A stretch of DNA of 64,000 bases from Gordonia sp. PDNC005 (lineage in GTDB: Bacteria; Actinomycetota; Actinomycetes; Mycobacteriales; Mycobacteriaceae). The stretch covers positions 3,472,001 to 3,536,000 of the forward strand of contig NZ_CP070351.1 of the NCBI RefSeq assembly GCF_016919385.1, written 5' to 3'. Under the pieces are notes generated by a model that was given only the letters and a program-made list of their open reading frames with translations, did no database searches and had not been told where the DNA came from. This document shows, in pieces, positions 53,018 to 64,000 of this stretch. The position numbers and the translations under genes were made by a program. Position 1 is the first letter of the stretch. The number at the start of each line of letters is the position of its first letter.

Positions 53018-53032
53018 GCCGTATCTGCTTCC

Positions 53033-53054
53033 TTGAGCGAGCGAAGCGAGTCAA
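53033..53054 (+). repeat. Copy of the dispersed TTGAGCGA repeat
   Basis: TTGAGCGAGCGAAGCGAG followed by TCAA is a third form of the repeat seen at 29598 and 42383. It lies between the convergent LeuA-domain and NUDIX genes. Confidence 0.65.
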
Positions 53055-53084
53055 CTGGCTGTTCAGGGTCTGAATCGGAGACGG

Positions 53085-53558
53085 TCAGAACCGGAGACGA
53101 TCCACGAGCGCGGGCCAGGCCAGGGCCAACCCCGGGTGCAGGGGGAGGTCGGCGACCGACGCGGAGGGCACCCAGCGCAGTTCCGCCGACTCGCCGTTGG
53201 CGACGGTCGTGATCTGATGTGCGGTCCGAGCGATGACCGTCGTGTACGTCCATCCGCTCGACGCCCGGTGGGTGACCACCGAGTCGGTCACCTCGAGGTC
53301 GGACGCGGCGATGCCCGCCTCTTCGTGCGCCTCGCGAACGGCGGCCTGCTCGACGGTCTCGTGGGAGTCGCGGGCACCGCCGGGCAGGCCCCAGGTGCCG
53401 CCTTGGTGCGACCACACCGCACGGTGCTGCAGCAGCACGGCGACACCGTCGCCGCCTCCGTCGAGGGGTGCGGTGAGCAGGAGTCCCGCAGCACCGTGAC
53501 GTCCCCAGTAGCGCTGTCCGTCAGCGTCGAAGACCCAGCCGTCGCCGTCTCCCTGCAC
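53085..53558 (-). CDS. NUDIX hydrolase (MutT3-like)
   Basis: The protein has 157 residues. The NUDIX box is complete: GGARDSHETVEQAAVREAHEEAGI with REUxEExGU. It cleaves nucleoside diphosphate-linked compounds. Mycobacterium has mutT3 (Rv0413) between thiE and the glnX homologue, the same neighbourhood as here, which supports the name. The exact substrate is unproven. Confidence 0.88.
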   Translation of the reverse strand: MQGDGDGWVFDADGQRYWGRHGAAGLLLTAPLDGGGDGVAVLLQHRAVWSHQGGTWGLPGGARDSHETVEQAAVREAHEEAGIAASDLEVTDSVVTHRASSGWTYTTVIARTAHQITTVANGESAELRWVPSASVADLPLHPGLALAWPALVDRLRF

Positions 53559-53677
53559 GATGTCTCCTTCGCCGTCCGCGGGTGATCGCCCGACTCGCCC
53601 ATCACGCTACCGGGTCCTCCCATGCGGACGAAGGGCTGCGGACTAGGCTGGGTTGAACCGAGGGAAAGGGACCGCAA

Positions 53678-55125
53678 GTGACCGGCCAGGTTTCGGGTGT
53701 GCGCTCCGCGCTCTCGCATGCCGGTCGGACTGTGATCCCCGACCGGGTCACTCCGGGACCCACTCTGCGGCAGGTGATCGCAGACCGCAGGGAGATCGCC
53801 GCCATGACTCGGGAGCGCGTGGCATCCCCGCTGGTGACGCTGCGTTTCTACGCGACGACTACGCCTGGGAAGCTGGTCATCATCCTGCTCGCGATGATCG
53901 TCGCCTGCGGTCTCACCGGGTGGTACTCGTCGGCTGCATTGACCTCTCGCAGTTCCACCCTGTCGTCGTTGATCGATCGGAGTGAACCGCAGGCCGAGGC
54001 CGCCGAAGTCCTCTACAGCTCGCTGTCGGTGGCCGACGCGTCCGCCAATTCGGCGTTCATCTCCGGCGGCCGCGAAACGCCCGAGCTGCGGGCGAACTTC
54101 ATGAACTCGATCGCGACGGCGTCCACGGCGCTGATCGCCGCGACCGACGGCTACCGCGAAGGCGCGGCCCCACACACCGAGGACGAGGAGTCGGCCCGCG
54201 CCGACCTGAACACGTTGGCGGTGAAGATCCCCGCCTACACGGGGCTCGTCGAGACCGCACGCACGAACAACCGGCTCGGCTACCCGGTCGGCTCGGCGTA
54301 TCTGACGGTCGCGTCGTCGTTGATGCAGAACACGATCCTGCCGGCGGCACAACGGCTCTACGAGCAACGGTCGGCCGCCATCTCCGAACCGCAGCGCACA
54401 CTGACGGTCCCCCCGTGGGGTGTGTACGTCGCACTGTTCCTGATCATCGGCATGCTGCTGGCCACAGGCCGCTACCTCGCGAGACGGACACGGCGTCATT
54501 TCAACATCGGGTTGATCGCCGCGCTCACGGCGATGATCCTGGGCACGGTGTGGCTGCTCGCATCCGGTCTGATGTCGGTCGCCGCGGCCAACACCGCCAA
54601 GGTGTCGGGCGCCGACCCGCTGCACACCCTCACCAGCATGCGGATTCTGACCCAGCAGGCGCGTTCGGCGGAGACCCTGTCGCTGGTGCGTCGGTCGGAT
54701 CCCGGCGAACTCGACCGCACGTTCATGGACGCCATGGACAAGATCCGAACCGAGGCCGACGCACTGCGCGCCGATCCCGATCTCGCCGACGATCCCGGAG
54801 TCACCGACCGTCTCGAAGACGTGAAGTCGGCCGTCGTCCGGTGGCGGTCCGCACACGTCGAAGTCGCACGACTGTTGACCAACGGCGACTTCACCGGAGC
54901 ACGTGCGCTCACCGTCGGCGAGGGCACCATAAGCACCGCGACGGCGTACTCCGAGGCGAACACGGCGCTCGTCGCCGCCATCAACGACGCCCGGTCGACG
55001 TTCCGGACCAACATCAACACCGCTCAGCGAGTTCTCGGGTTCACCGGCGGCGGCATCGCCGTACTGTGCGTGGTCGCTGCGCTCGCCGTGTTCGGCGGAC
55101 TGTTCCCGCGGATCCGGGAGTACCG

Positions 55126-55129
<4 letters not shown>
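53678..55129 (+). CDS. glnX: Membrane sensor GlnX
   Basis: The protein has 483 residues and a GTG start with GGGAAAGGG upstream. Four membrane segments are visible (about 65-88, 247-265, 281-300 and 456-475). Two extracytoplasmic loops are helical. In Corynebacterium and Mycobacterium, GlnX passes the amino-acid signal from the lipoprotein GlnH to the kinase PknG. The next gene starts in the last codons of this one (ATGA), and a -10-like TAGGCT lies at 53644. Confidence 0.88.
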
Positions 55130-58537
<3,408 letters not shown>

Positions 58538-59614
58538 TCAGGACAGCGCGACAGGCAACGCCCCGGAGAGAGAGGCCGCTGCGAGAGATGTCGGCGTCAG
58601 TCCGGCGCGGAACGTCGTCCGTACGCCCGTGACCGGCAGCCCACGCACGATTCGCGACGCCTGCGCAGCCGTGAGATGCAGATCCGCGACATCGATGCGA
58701 CGGAGCGCGTCGGTGCCGTTCATGTCGGTGCTCGAGGTGCGCATCGACAGGACTGCGCGGGTGCCGTTCACCCGGATGATCGGATCGGCGAGAGCGATTT
58801 CGAGGAGATGGAACTTGGTGAACGCGACGACCGTGCCGCGGTATCGGAGTTCGCCGCGACCATTGGCGATCGAGTTGTCCGTGAGCTCGAACGACATGCG
58901 CCCCGCGTCGTCGACTCCGGAGCCGTCGCTGCCCGACAGCGAACCGCCGCTGCGTTCCACCGAGGACGCGAAGGCCGGAGAGAGCCCCCATACCAGGTCT
59001 TTCGCGGGTGCCTTCGGCGTGTTGGGTCCGGAGTCGGTGGAGTAGTTGATCGGGACGAACCGTTCCTGCGAGGCGTTCACCGCATCGGCCGCGCCGTACG
59101 TGTAGACGCCCCACCGCTTTCCTGCCGGGACCTTGTCCGGAGTCGCGAGGGTCAGTCGAGCGGTGAAACGTCCTGCGGCGTCGAGCGGGACCCATTGCTG
59201 GCGGACGGTCCGGCGCAGGTCGAACGGCGCGTTCGGAACCTTCGCGAGAGCGTTGCGCGACAAAGCCCACTTCGTCTTGGAGCGCACCTCCGCACGCGAT
59301 GACGCGGGCGCGCCCTTCGACGGCTGCCACACCGGAGCGAATCCGCCGAAGGTGACGAAGGTTCCGTGCGGCACGCCAGGTGGCACCGGGACGGGCAGAC
59401 CCGAGGTGTTGGCACGCGGGTCGAATCCGACGCCCTTGACGACTACCTCGTCTCCCGGGTGCAACACGGTGTCGCCCACCGGTGTCACCCCGTCGGAGAG
59501 GAACACCGAGATCGTGGGTCCTGTGGGGACCGCCGCCACGTTCCCGACACCGACGCCCGCGAGCGCGCAGACCGCGACGACGACCAGAACCAGCACACTG
59601 CGCAATCGAGACAT
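58538..59614 (-). CDS. Secreted HtaA-domain-like protein
   Basis: The protein has 358 residues. A signal peptide (1-28) is followed by an Ig-like part (about 30-150) and then a domain like the Corynebacterium haem-binding HtaA repeat (LVWGLSPAFASSVERSGGSLSG, GRGELRYRGTVVAFTKFHLLEIALADPIIRVNGTRAVLSM). The start codon has TAGGCT six bases upstream, so translation is probably leaderless, and an iron box overlaps it. The stop touches that of pknG with no gap. A role in haem or iron handling is inferred. Confidence 0.72.
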   Translation of the reverse strand: MSRLRSVLVLVVVAVCALAGVGVGNVAAVPTGPTISVFLSDGVTPVGDTVLHPGDEVVVKGVGFDPRANTSGLPVPVPPGVPHGTFVTFGGFAPVWQPSKGAPASSRAEVRSKTKWALSRNALAKVPNAPFDLRRTVRQQWVPLDAAGRFTARLTLATPDKVPAGKRWGVYTYGAADAVNASQERFVPINYSTDSGPNTPKAPAKDLVWGLSPAFASSVERSGGSLSGSDGSGVDDAGRMSFELTDNSIANGRGELRYRGTVVAFTKFHLLEIALADPIIRVNGTRAVLSMRTSSTDMNGTDALRRIDVADLHLTAAQASRIVRGLPVTGVRTTFRAGLTPTSLAAASLSGALPVALS

Positions 59615-59632
59615 GAGATGAGCCTAACCTAG
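59614..59632 (-). promoter_or_regulatory. IdeR/DtxR-type iron box over a leaderless promoter
   Basis: The 19-bp window matches the consensus TTAGGTTAGGCTAACCTAA at 14 positions. On the minus strand it contains the -10 hexamer TAGGCT six bases before the ATG at 59614. Iron-loaded IdeR would therefore sit on the promoter and start codon. Confidence 0.65.
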
Positions 59633-59721
59633 GCGGCGTTGGGACTCTTGGGCCGGAGGTCCCCGGTCGTTCTGCCGATTCGTACAAGAATCCGCCGCTG
59701 CGCAGGGGCAGGATCGTCCCT

Positions 59722-60114
59722 ATGAACACACGAACAGACACCAACATCTGGCCCGGCATCACCTGCGACGATGCGCTCGCCGAACGCGACTGGCTCGAAA
59801 GCCTCGGGTTCGCCCCCGGCATCCTCGTCGAGGGCGACGGCGACGGCGAGGTGATCCACTCGGAGATGCTGTGGCCCGACGGCGGCCGAGTGATGATCCA
59901 TTCGACCTGCAAAACCGACACCACCTTCACGACACCGGCGGGCAGCGCGAGTGTCTACGTCGTCGTGACCGATCCGGACGCCGTCTACGCCAAAGCACAG
60001 GCGGTCGGCGCACGGCTGGTGCGCGACATGGCCGAAGAGGATTATGGGTCGAGAGGATTCTCCATCGCCGATCCGGAGGGCAACACGTGGAGTTTCGGGA
60101 CGTACGCGGGCTGA
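59722..60114 (+). CDS. VOC-family (glyoxalase/bleomycin-resistance) protein
   Basis: The protein has 130 residues and one vicinal-oxygen-chelate fold. The strand patterns PGITCDDALAERDWLESLGF, VIHSEMLWPDGGRVMIHS and GFSIADPEGNTWSFGTYAG are of the type found in antibiotic-binding and PhnB-like proteins. No standard metal triad is fully clear. The AraC regulator gene begins inside its last 28 bases, so they are translationally coupled. Confidence 0.85.
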   Translation: MNTRTDTNIWPGITCDDALAERDWLESLGFAPGILVEGDGDGEVIHSEMLWPDGGRVMIHSTCKTDTTFTTPAGSASVYVVVTDPDAVYAKAQAVGARLVRDMAEEDYGSRGFSIADPEGNTWSFGTYAG

Positions 60115-60905
60115 CCGCCGAACTGGAGCGGTTCGGTGTCGGCGTCTCGCCGTACACCATCTCCGGCGCCCGACCCGGAACTCACCTCGGCTTGCCGTCG
60201 CCGACCGTGACATTGATCGTCGACCTCCAAGACGGGCTCGACCTCAGCGGCCCGGGTCTGAGCAGACGCACACTGTTCCGGTGCTGCATCGGCGGACTCC
60301 ACACGGCGCCATTCACTATTCATCACGACGGATCGCAGGTCGGGGTGCAGATGAGCCTGTCCCCGGGCGCTGTCCGACGACTGTTCAGCGTTCCCGCCTC
60401 GGCATTGGGTTCATCGTCGTTCGAGCTGGCCGACCTCGCCCCACAACTGGCGACACGCCTGTACGACGCTGTCGGGTCGGCCGACCCCGCCGACCGCGGT
60501 CGGGTGGCCTCGCAGACTTTGGCCGCCGCTATCGGGAGTCGGTTGGAGCCGACGCCGCCCGGCGCAGATCCGGATGCGGTGCGGACGTGGAGGCGGATCC
60601 TGCAGAACACCGGCCGAGTGACCGTAGGTGAGCTCGTCGCCGAATCCGGATGGTCGGCGCGTCGCCTGACCGGAGTCTTCACCGCCGAGTTCGGCCTTGG
60701 ACCGAAGCAGGCGGCCCGGCTGGTCCGGTTCGACGCCGCCCGGCGCGCCCTCGAATCGGGAGTCACGCCCGGAGTGGTGGCGGCCGATCTCGGCTACGCC
60801 GACCAATCGCACCTGTCCCGGGACTTCACCGAGTTCACTGGACATCCGCCCCGCAGGTACCTGGCCGAGAGGCGCTCCGAGTTCGTCAGTCTCGCCGACT
60901 GCTGA
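60087..60905 (+). CDS. AraC family regulator coupled to the VOC protein
   Basis: The protein has 272 residues and GTG start 60087, with GGAGGG just upstream. The C-terminal two helix-turn-helix units (VTVGELVAESGWSARRLTGVFTAEFGLGPKQAARLVRFDAARRAL and GVVAADLGYADQSHLSRDFTEFTGHPPRRYLAE) define the AraC/XylS family. The N-terminal 140 residues resemble a cupin-like ligand domain. The 28-bp overlap with the VOC gene suggests it controls that gene and senses its ligand. Confidence 0.87.
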   Translation: MEFRDVRGLTAELERFGVGVSPYTISGARPGTHLGLPSPTVTLIVDLQDGLDLSGPGLSRRTLFRCCIGGLHTAPFTIHHDGSQVGVQMSLSPGAVRRLFSVPASALGSSSFELADLAPQLATRLYDAVGSADPADRGRVASQTLAAAIGSRLEPTPPGADPDAVRTWRRILQNTGRVTVGELVAESGWSARRLTGVFTAEFGLGPKQAARLVRFDAARRALESGVTPGVVAADLGYADQSHLSRDFTEFTGHPPRRYLAERRSEFVSLADC

Positions 60906-61016
60906 ACCTCGGGACGCGACGGTAACCAGCGTGCGAACCAACAGTGCTGTTCGCTGCCCGACGCCCGCGCCAAAGACTGGATTGCGCGGCTCACCGAGGT
61001 CCGGTAGTCAAGATTC

Positions 61017-61526
61017 ATGAGGACCATCACGACGTTGCACGTTCGATGCGCGATCTTCGTCGCCGGTGCCGCGTTCGCCGCAGCATCCATTTTGACCGGA
61101 TGCCACCCCACCCCGACGCAAGAAGACCTCGACTCCGAATCGGCGGGACAACTACTGGATAGCTACCATTTGCCACCAGATTTCGTCTTCGTTCAGGGGC
61201 GCAAATGGCCGCGTAGTTTCGTCGGCAGCGCTGGGTATGCCATCCGCTACAGCGGTCCCGCAGATAGATACAAAATTCTACGAAGTGCTCCCATTCGTGA
61301 GAATCTCGGCGAGTTTCAAGAGGTGGCCTGCGAAAATGCGTCACTACCGTGGGATGAGCTAGACCTCGGTTGGCTTGGGCTGGCCTGCCCGCCCGATGCG
61401 ATGATCCGGGTCGCTCGCGTCCCTAGCAGAGACGCAGGCGACCCAGTCGGCATGGGCGACACGGCCCTAATCCTGTCGCGCAACTACAGCGACACCCAAC
61501 TCGTGGTCATCGCTCCTGGAACGTAA
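61017..61526 (+). CDS. Small lipoprotein A of a convergent paralogous pair
   Basis: The protein has 169 residues. A signal with lipobox LTGC (Cys29) anchors it. The mature part has FVFVQGRKWPRSFVGSAGYAIRYSGP, LGWLGLACPP and a C-terminal LVVIAPGT. Its gene is visibly less GC-rich than neighbours and shows more A/T-ending codons. The opposite-strand gene at 61634 is a diverged copy with the same motifs in the same order. Function is unknown. Confidence 0.68.
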   Translation: MRTITTLHVRCAIFVAGAAFAAASILTGCHPTPTQEDLDSESAGQLLDSYHLPPDFVFVQGRKWPRSFVGSAGYAIRYSGPADRYKILRSAPIRENLGEFQEVACENASLPWDELDLGWLGLACPPDAMIRVARVPSRDAGDPVGMGDTALILSRNYSDTQLVVIAPGT

Positions 61527-61633
61527 GCACTACACCTGCGACTTTGGCACACAGGTATCAACGAGTGGCTCCATGAAACAGAAGCGGGACCCACTACAGG
61601 TGGGACCATGTCGGTCAAGCACCGCATCGAGGA

Positions 61634-62170
61634 CTAAGTCCCAGCGTTGGTAACCACGAGCCGAGTCTCGTGGTTACCTCGCGCTAGAACCAGCATGGAT
61701 TCACCCTGATTCATGGAGGCCGATGTGGCCACGCCCTGCACCCGAGCGATACGAACTGTGGTTCGCGGTGGACATGACAGCCCCAGCCAACTGAGGTCCA
61801 TCGCACCCAGCCGACCTCCCTGGCGCAGTCCGTATTCACAAGGCGCATTCTGCAAATCGCCGAACGTGCGGCTAATCGAAACACTTCGGAGCGTCATGTA
61901 ACTCTTCTCGGGGCCACTGAACCTGACAGCAAAAGCGGAGCTTCCGACAGATTGAGCTGGCCAATTCTTCCCAGTCACAAAGGTGAACTCTGCCGGTATG
62001 GAGAAATGCCTCCGGCTTAGAAGATCACGCGCCGAATCATCGTCAAGATCAAGCGTACTGGGCCCGTAGACCCACCCTGCAACCGTCTCGCACGCGGTCA
62101 AAACGAGCGAAGCCGCAACGGCAGTAGCCACCGCCGCACTGCCGCGTGGTCCCCTCCGATTTCCCATCAT
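61634..62170 (-). CDS. Small lipoprotein B of a convergent paralogous pair
   Basis: The protein has about 178 residues. The lipobox is LTAC (Cys27). Shared features with the 61017 protein are FTFVTGKNWPAQSVGSSAFAVRFSGP, LSWLGLSCPP, and the end LVVTNAGT. A second ATG at 62167 is possible. The two genes point at each other across 107 bp, which suggests an inverted duplication or insertion of a mobile pair. The gap at 62171-62362 upstream holds no recognisable feature beyond the promoter. Confidence 0.68.
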   Translation of the reverse strand: MMGNRRGPRGSAAVATAVAASLVLTACETVAGWVYGPSTLDLDDDSARDLLSRRHFSIPAEFTFVTGKNWPAQSVGSSAFAVRFSGPEKSYMTLRSVSISRTFGDLQNAPCEYGLRQGGRLGAMDLSWLGLSCPPRTTVRIARVQGVATSASMNQGESMLVLARGNHETRLVVTNAGT

Positions 62171-62362
62171 TCGTGACTACATGACACCGACTAAACGCGC
62201 AACGACACCTGCACAAACAGCTGATCGCGACGAATGTCCGAGTCAGATCAGTCGAACAGCGCTGCACCGCCCTGCCCATTCACCCGTTGCAAGCGGACCG
62301 CCACGCGGCAACTACATCGCAGTCTGAGTCGATTGGCTGCCTGCTACTGAAGCCCCGGGGCG

Positions 62363-63424
62363 CTACTTCTCGACGCGGTTGCCGTCGGCGTCCCAGTTCT
62401 CGGCGACCTTCTTGCTCGGCTGCACGCGAGGCGGCTCGCCGGGCATCTTGGGGTACGACGGCGGGTACGGCAGGTCACCGAGCCCCTCCGCGTCGTCTCG
62501 GTGCACCATCTCCAGGAGCGGTTCGAGGCCCGCGGCGTGGTCGCCGATGTCGGCCCACGGATCACCGCGCTCGGCGACGAGACCGGGCACGGAAGCGATA
62601 GTCAGATCGTCGGGGTCGACGTCGACCAGTTCGTCCCAGGTCAGCGGCGTGGAGACGCGGGCTCGGGCCGATTTCCGGGCGGAGTACGGTGCGGCCATCG
62701 ATCGGTCGCGGGCGTTCTGGTTGTAATCGATGAAGATCCGATCCCCGCGCTCCTCCTTCCACCACGATGTGGTGACGGCGTCGGGGGCACGGCGCTCGAG
62801 TTCACGCCCCAGAGCGATCACTGCGCGGCGGGTGGCGATGAAGTCCCACTCGGCGCGGATCGGCACGAAGACATGGATTCCGCGGCTGCCCGAGGTCTTG
62901 ACGAAGCCGGTGAATCCCAGTTCGTCCAGGAGTGGTCGCAGCAGATCCTGCGCCACGTTGCGCACGGCGGCGAAGTCGCGGCCCGCGGGCGGGTCGAGGT
63001 CGATGCGGAGTTGATCGGGGTGGTCGTTGTCGGGGTCGACGGTCGGCCACGTGTGGAAGGTGACGGTCCCGAGATTCGCGGCCCACACGACGTCGGCGGA
63101 TGTCCGCGGGCAGAACGCCTGGCCGGTCCGCTTGGACGGGAACACGATCCGCGTCGACTCCACGTGATCGGGGTGGTACTTCGTGAGGTGCTTCTGATAG
63201 ATCTCGTCGCCCTCGACTCCGTCGGGGAAGCGCTGCAGGAACGTCGGCCGACCCCGCAGCGCTGCAAGCAGCGGACCGGCGGTCGCCATCGTCCGGTAGT
63301 AGTCGACGAGGTCGCCCTTGCGTCCGCCGTCCTCGCCCAGTTCCGGGAAGTAGATCTTGTCGGGGTTGCTGAGCTTGACCTCGACGCCGTCGACGTCGAG
63401 CATCACCGGCTTAGGCTTAGGCAT
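62363..63424 (-). CDS. LigD-type primase-polymerase for double-strand-break repair
   Basis: The protein has 353 residues. It matches the polymerase domain of LigD (GFTGFVKTSGSRGIHVFVPI, the metal-binding Asp pair in LRIDLDPPAGRDF, and the FIDYNQNARDRSMAAPYSARKSARARVSTPLTWDEL block). Such enzymes add nucleotides at DNA ends in non-homologous end joining. The nuclease and ligase domains of full LigD are absent. The start overlaps the end of the ligase gene upstream by 8 bp, so the two separated activities are co-expressed, as for Rv3730c and its ligase neighbour in Mycobacterium. Confidence 0.9.
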   Translation of the reverse strand: MPKPKPVMLDVDGVEVKLSNPDKIYFPELGEDGGRKGDLVDYYRTMATAGPLLAALRGRPTFLQRFPDGVEGDEIYQKHLTKYHPDHVESTRIVFPSKRTGQAFCPRTSADVVWAANLGTVTFHTWPTVDPDNDHPDQLRIDLDPPAGRDFAAVRNVAQDLLRPLLDELGFTGFVKTSGSRGIHVFVPIRAEWDFIATRRAVIALGRELERRAPDAVTTSWWKEERGDRIFIDYNQNARDRSMAAPYSARKSARARVSTPLTWDELVDVDPDDLTIASVPGLVAERGDPWADIGDHAAGLEPLLEMVHRDDAEGLGDLPYPPSYPKMPGEPPRVQPSKKVAENWDADGNRVEK

Positions 63425-64000
63425 CGTTCGAACCCTCCAGAACGTCGTGGATGTCGTAGGTCAGTGGAACGTCAAGCTGGTCGTATCCGCAGCTGTCCGG
63501 GTTCCGGTCGGGACGCCAACGCAGGAACTTCACGGTGTGGCGGAAGCGCCCGTTCTCCATCTGGTCGTACGCCACTTCGACGACGAGTTCCTGCCGGATC
63601 GGAATCCACTCGCCACTTCCAGCGGAACGCCAGCGAGACAGCTCACCCTGAGCGACGTTGTCGGGGTCGAGCCGCATGGGCTCGAACATCTGCTGCAGTT
63701 CCTGACGTTTGACGTCGGAGAAGGCACTCGACCCGCCGACCATGCGCAGTTCACCGTCCTCGCCGTAGAGGCCGAGAAGCATCGAGCCGAGGCCGGTGCC
63801 GCTCTTGTGCACGCGATAGCCGAGGACGACGCAGTCGGCCGTCCGCTTGTGTTTGATCTTGAGCATCTCGCGCTTGCCCGGGACGTACACGCCCGCAAGC
63901 GGTTTGGCGACAACGCCGTCGAGCCCGGCGCCTTCGAACGCGGTGAACCAGTCGCGGGCCACGTCGGCGTCCTGCGTCACACGACTGACCTGCATCCGAC
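63417..64000 (-). CDS. ATP-dependent DNA ligase (LigC-like), partial at window edge
   Basis: About 194 residues of the C-terminal half are visible; the N-terminal part with the ligase Lys lies beyond 64000. Motifs are GLDGVVAKPLAG (motif IV), MLKIKHKRTADCVVLGY (motif V, Lys-x-Lys) and the OB-domain end. It should seal nicks after the coupled polymerase fills gaps. It overlaps the polymerase gene by 8 bp. Confidence 0.85.
   Translation of the reverse strand, partial: RMQVSRVTQDADVARDWFTAFEGAGLDGVVAKPLAGVYVPGKREMLKIKHKRTADCVVLGYRVHKSGTGLGSMLLGLYGEDGELRMVGGSSAFSDVKRQELQQMFEPMRLDPDNVAQGELSRWRSAGSGEWIPIRQELVVEVAYDQMENGRFRHTVKFLRWRPDRNPDSCGYDQLDVPLTYDIHDVLEGSNDA

Overview
The window is high-GC actinobacterial chromosome. 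The gene content points to a mycolic-acid-containing member of the Mycobacteriales, most likely Gordonia or a close relative; the genus is inferred from recalled gene order and protein similarity, not from a search. Supporting signs are a WS/DGAT wax-ester synthase, an EphD-type hydrolase-SDR fusion, the glnX-glnH-pknG locus beside a mutT3-like NUDIX gene and the thiE/thiOSG genes (the order known from Mycobacterium), an Rv0338c-like Fe-S reductase near an aspC-like aminotransferase, and a LigD-type polymerase next to a DNA ligase. I see no insertion sequence, integrase, rRNA operon or CRISPR array. There is one tRNA (Gly, anticodon CCC).

Layout. 1-8 kb: a truncated small membrane protein, a zinc alcohol dehydrogenase, an acyltransferase-SGNH protein, a half-length ketosynthase-like protein with Ser in place of the catalytic Cys, a DUF218 protein, WS/DGAT, and a secreted Gly/Ala-rich protein. 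8-16 kb: the large Fe-S reductase with a repetitive KKPG tail, then two tandem secreted Ig-repeat proteins. 16-23 kb: exonuclease III, aminotransferase, then an operon of an EphD-like fusion, a PF10118 protein with a diiron-like E/ExxH pattern, a flavin/2Fe-2S reductase and a MerR regulator, headed by an 18-bp perfect palindrome. 23-29 kb: dcd, lipocalin, photolyase, tRNA-Gly, K+ channel, lytic transglycosylase and an SCO6745-type protein. 29-38 kb: a DHA2 efflux pump with divergent TetR and clear operators, a HEAT protein/MerR-HEAT pair with a MerR-type operator, a second Gly/Ala-rich secreted protein, GH1 glucosidase, and an SPFH protein translationally coupled to a tiny ribbon-helix-helix protein. 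37-47 kb: two divergent Tat phosphatases, DUF998, thiolase, lysE/lysG, an AhpD-like protein behind two CsoR/CstR-like operators, a secreted protein and an alpha/beta hydrolase. 47-54 kb: lone ATP-grasp, membrane protein, thiamine locus with TPP riboswitch, and a stand-alone LeuA regulatory domain preceded by a Leu-Leu-Val leader peptide and hairpin. 53-64 kb: NUDIX, glnX-glnH-pknG, an HtaA-like protein under an iron box, VOC-AraC pair, two convergent paralogous lipoproteins in a less GC-rich patch, and LigD-type polymerase plus partial ligase.

How the genes work together. Several units pair an effector with its own regulator in a short divergent or coupled arrangement: TetR/efflux, LysG/LysE, MerR-HEAT/HEAT and VOC/AraC. 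The most suggestive unannotated systems are the EphD/PF10118/reductase operon, which looks like a two-component diiron oxygenase with a downstream epoxide or alcohol handling enzyme; the leader-controlled free-standing LeuA regulatory domain; and the AhpD/Cys-rich protein pair behind CsoR/CstR-like sites. A dispersed repeat of about 23 bp beginning TTGAGCGA occurs only between genes.
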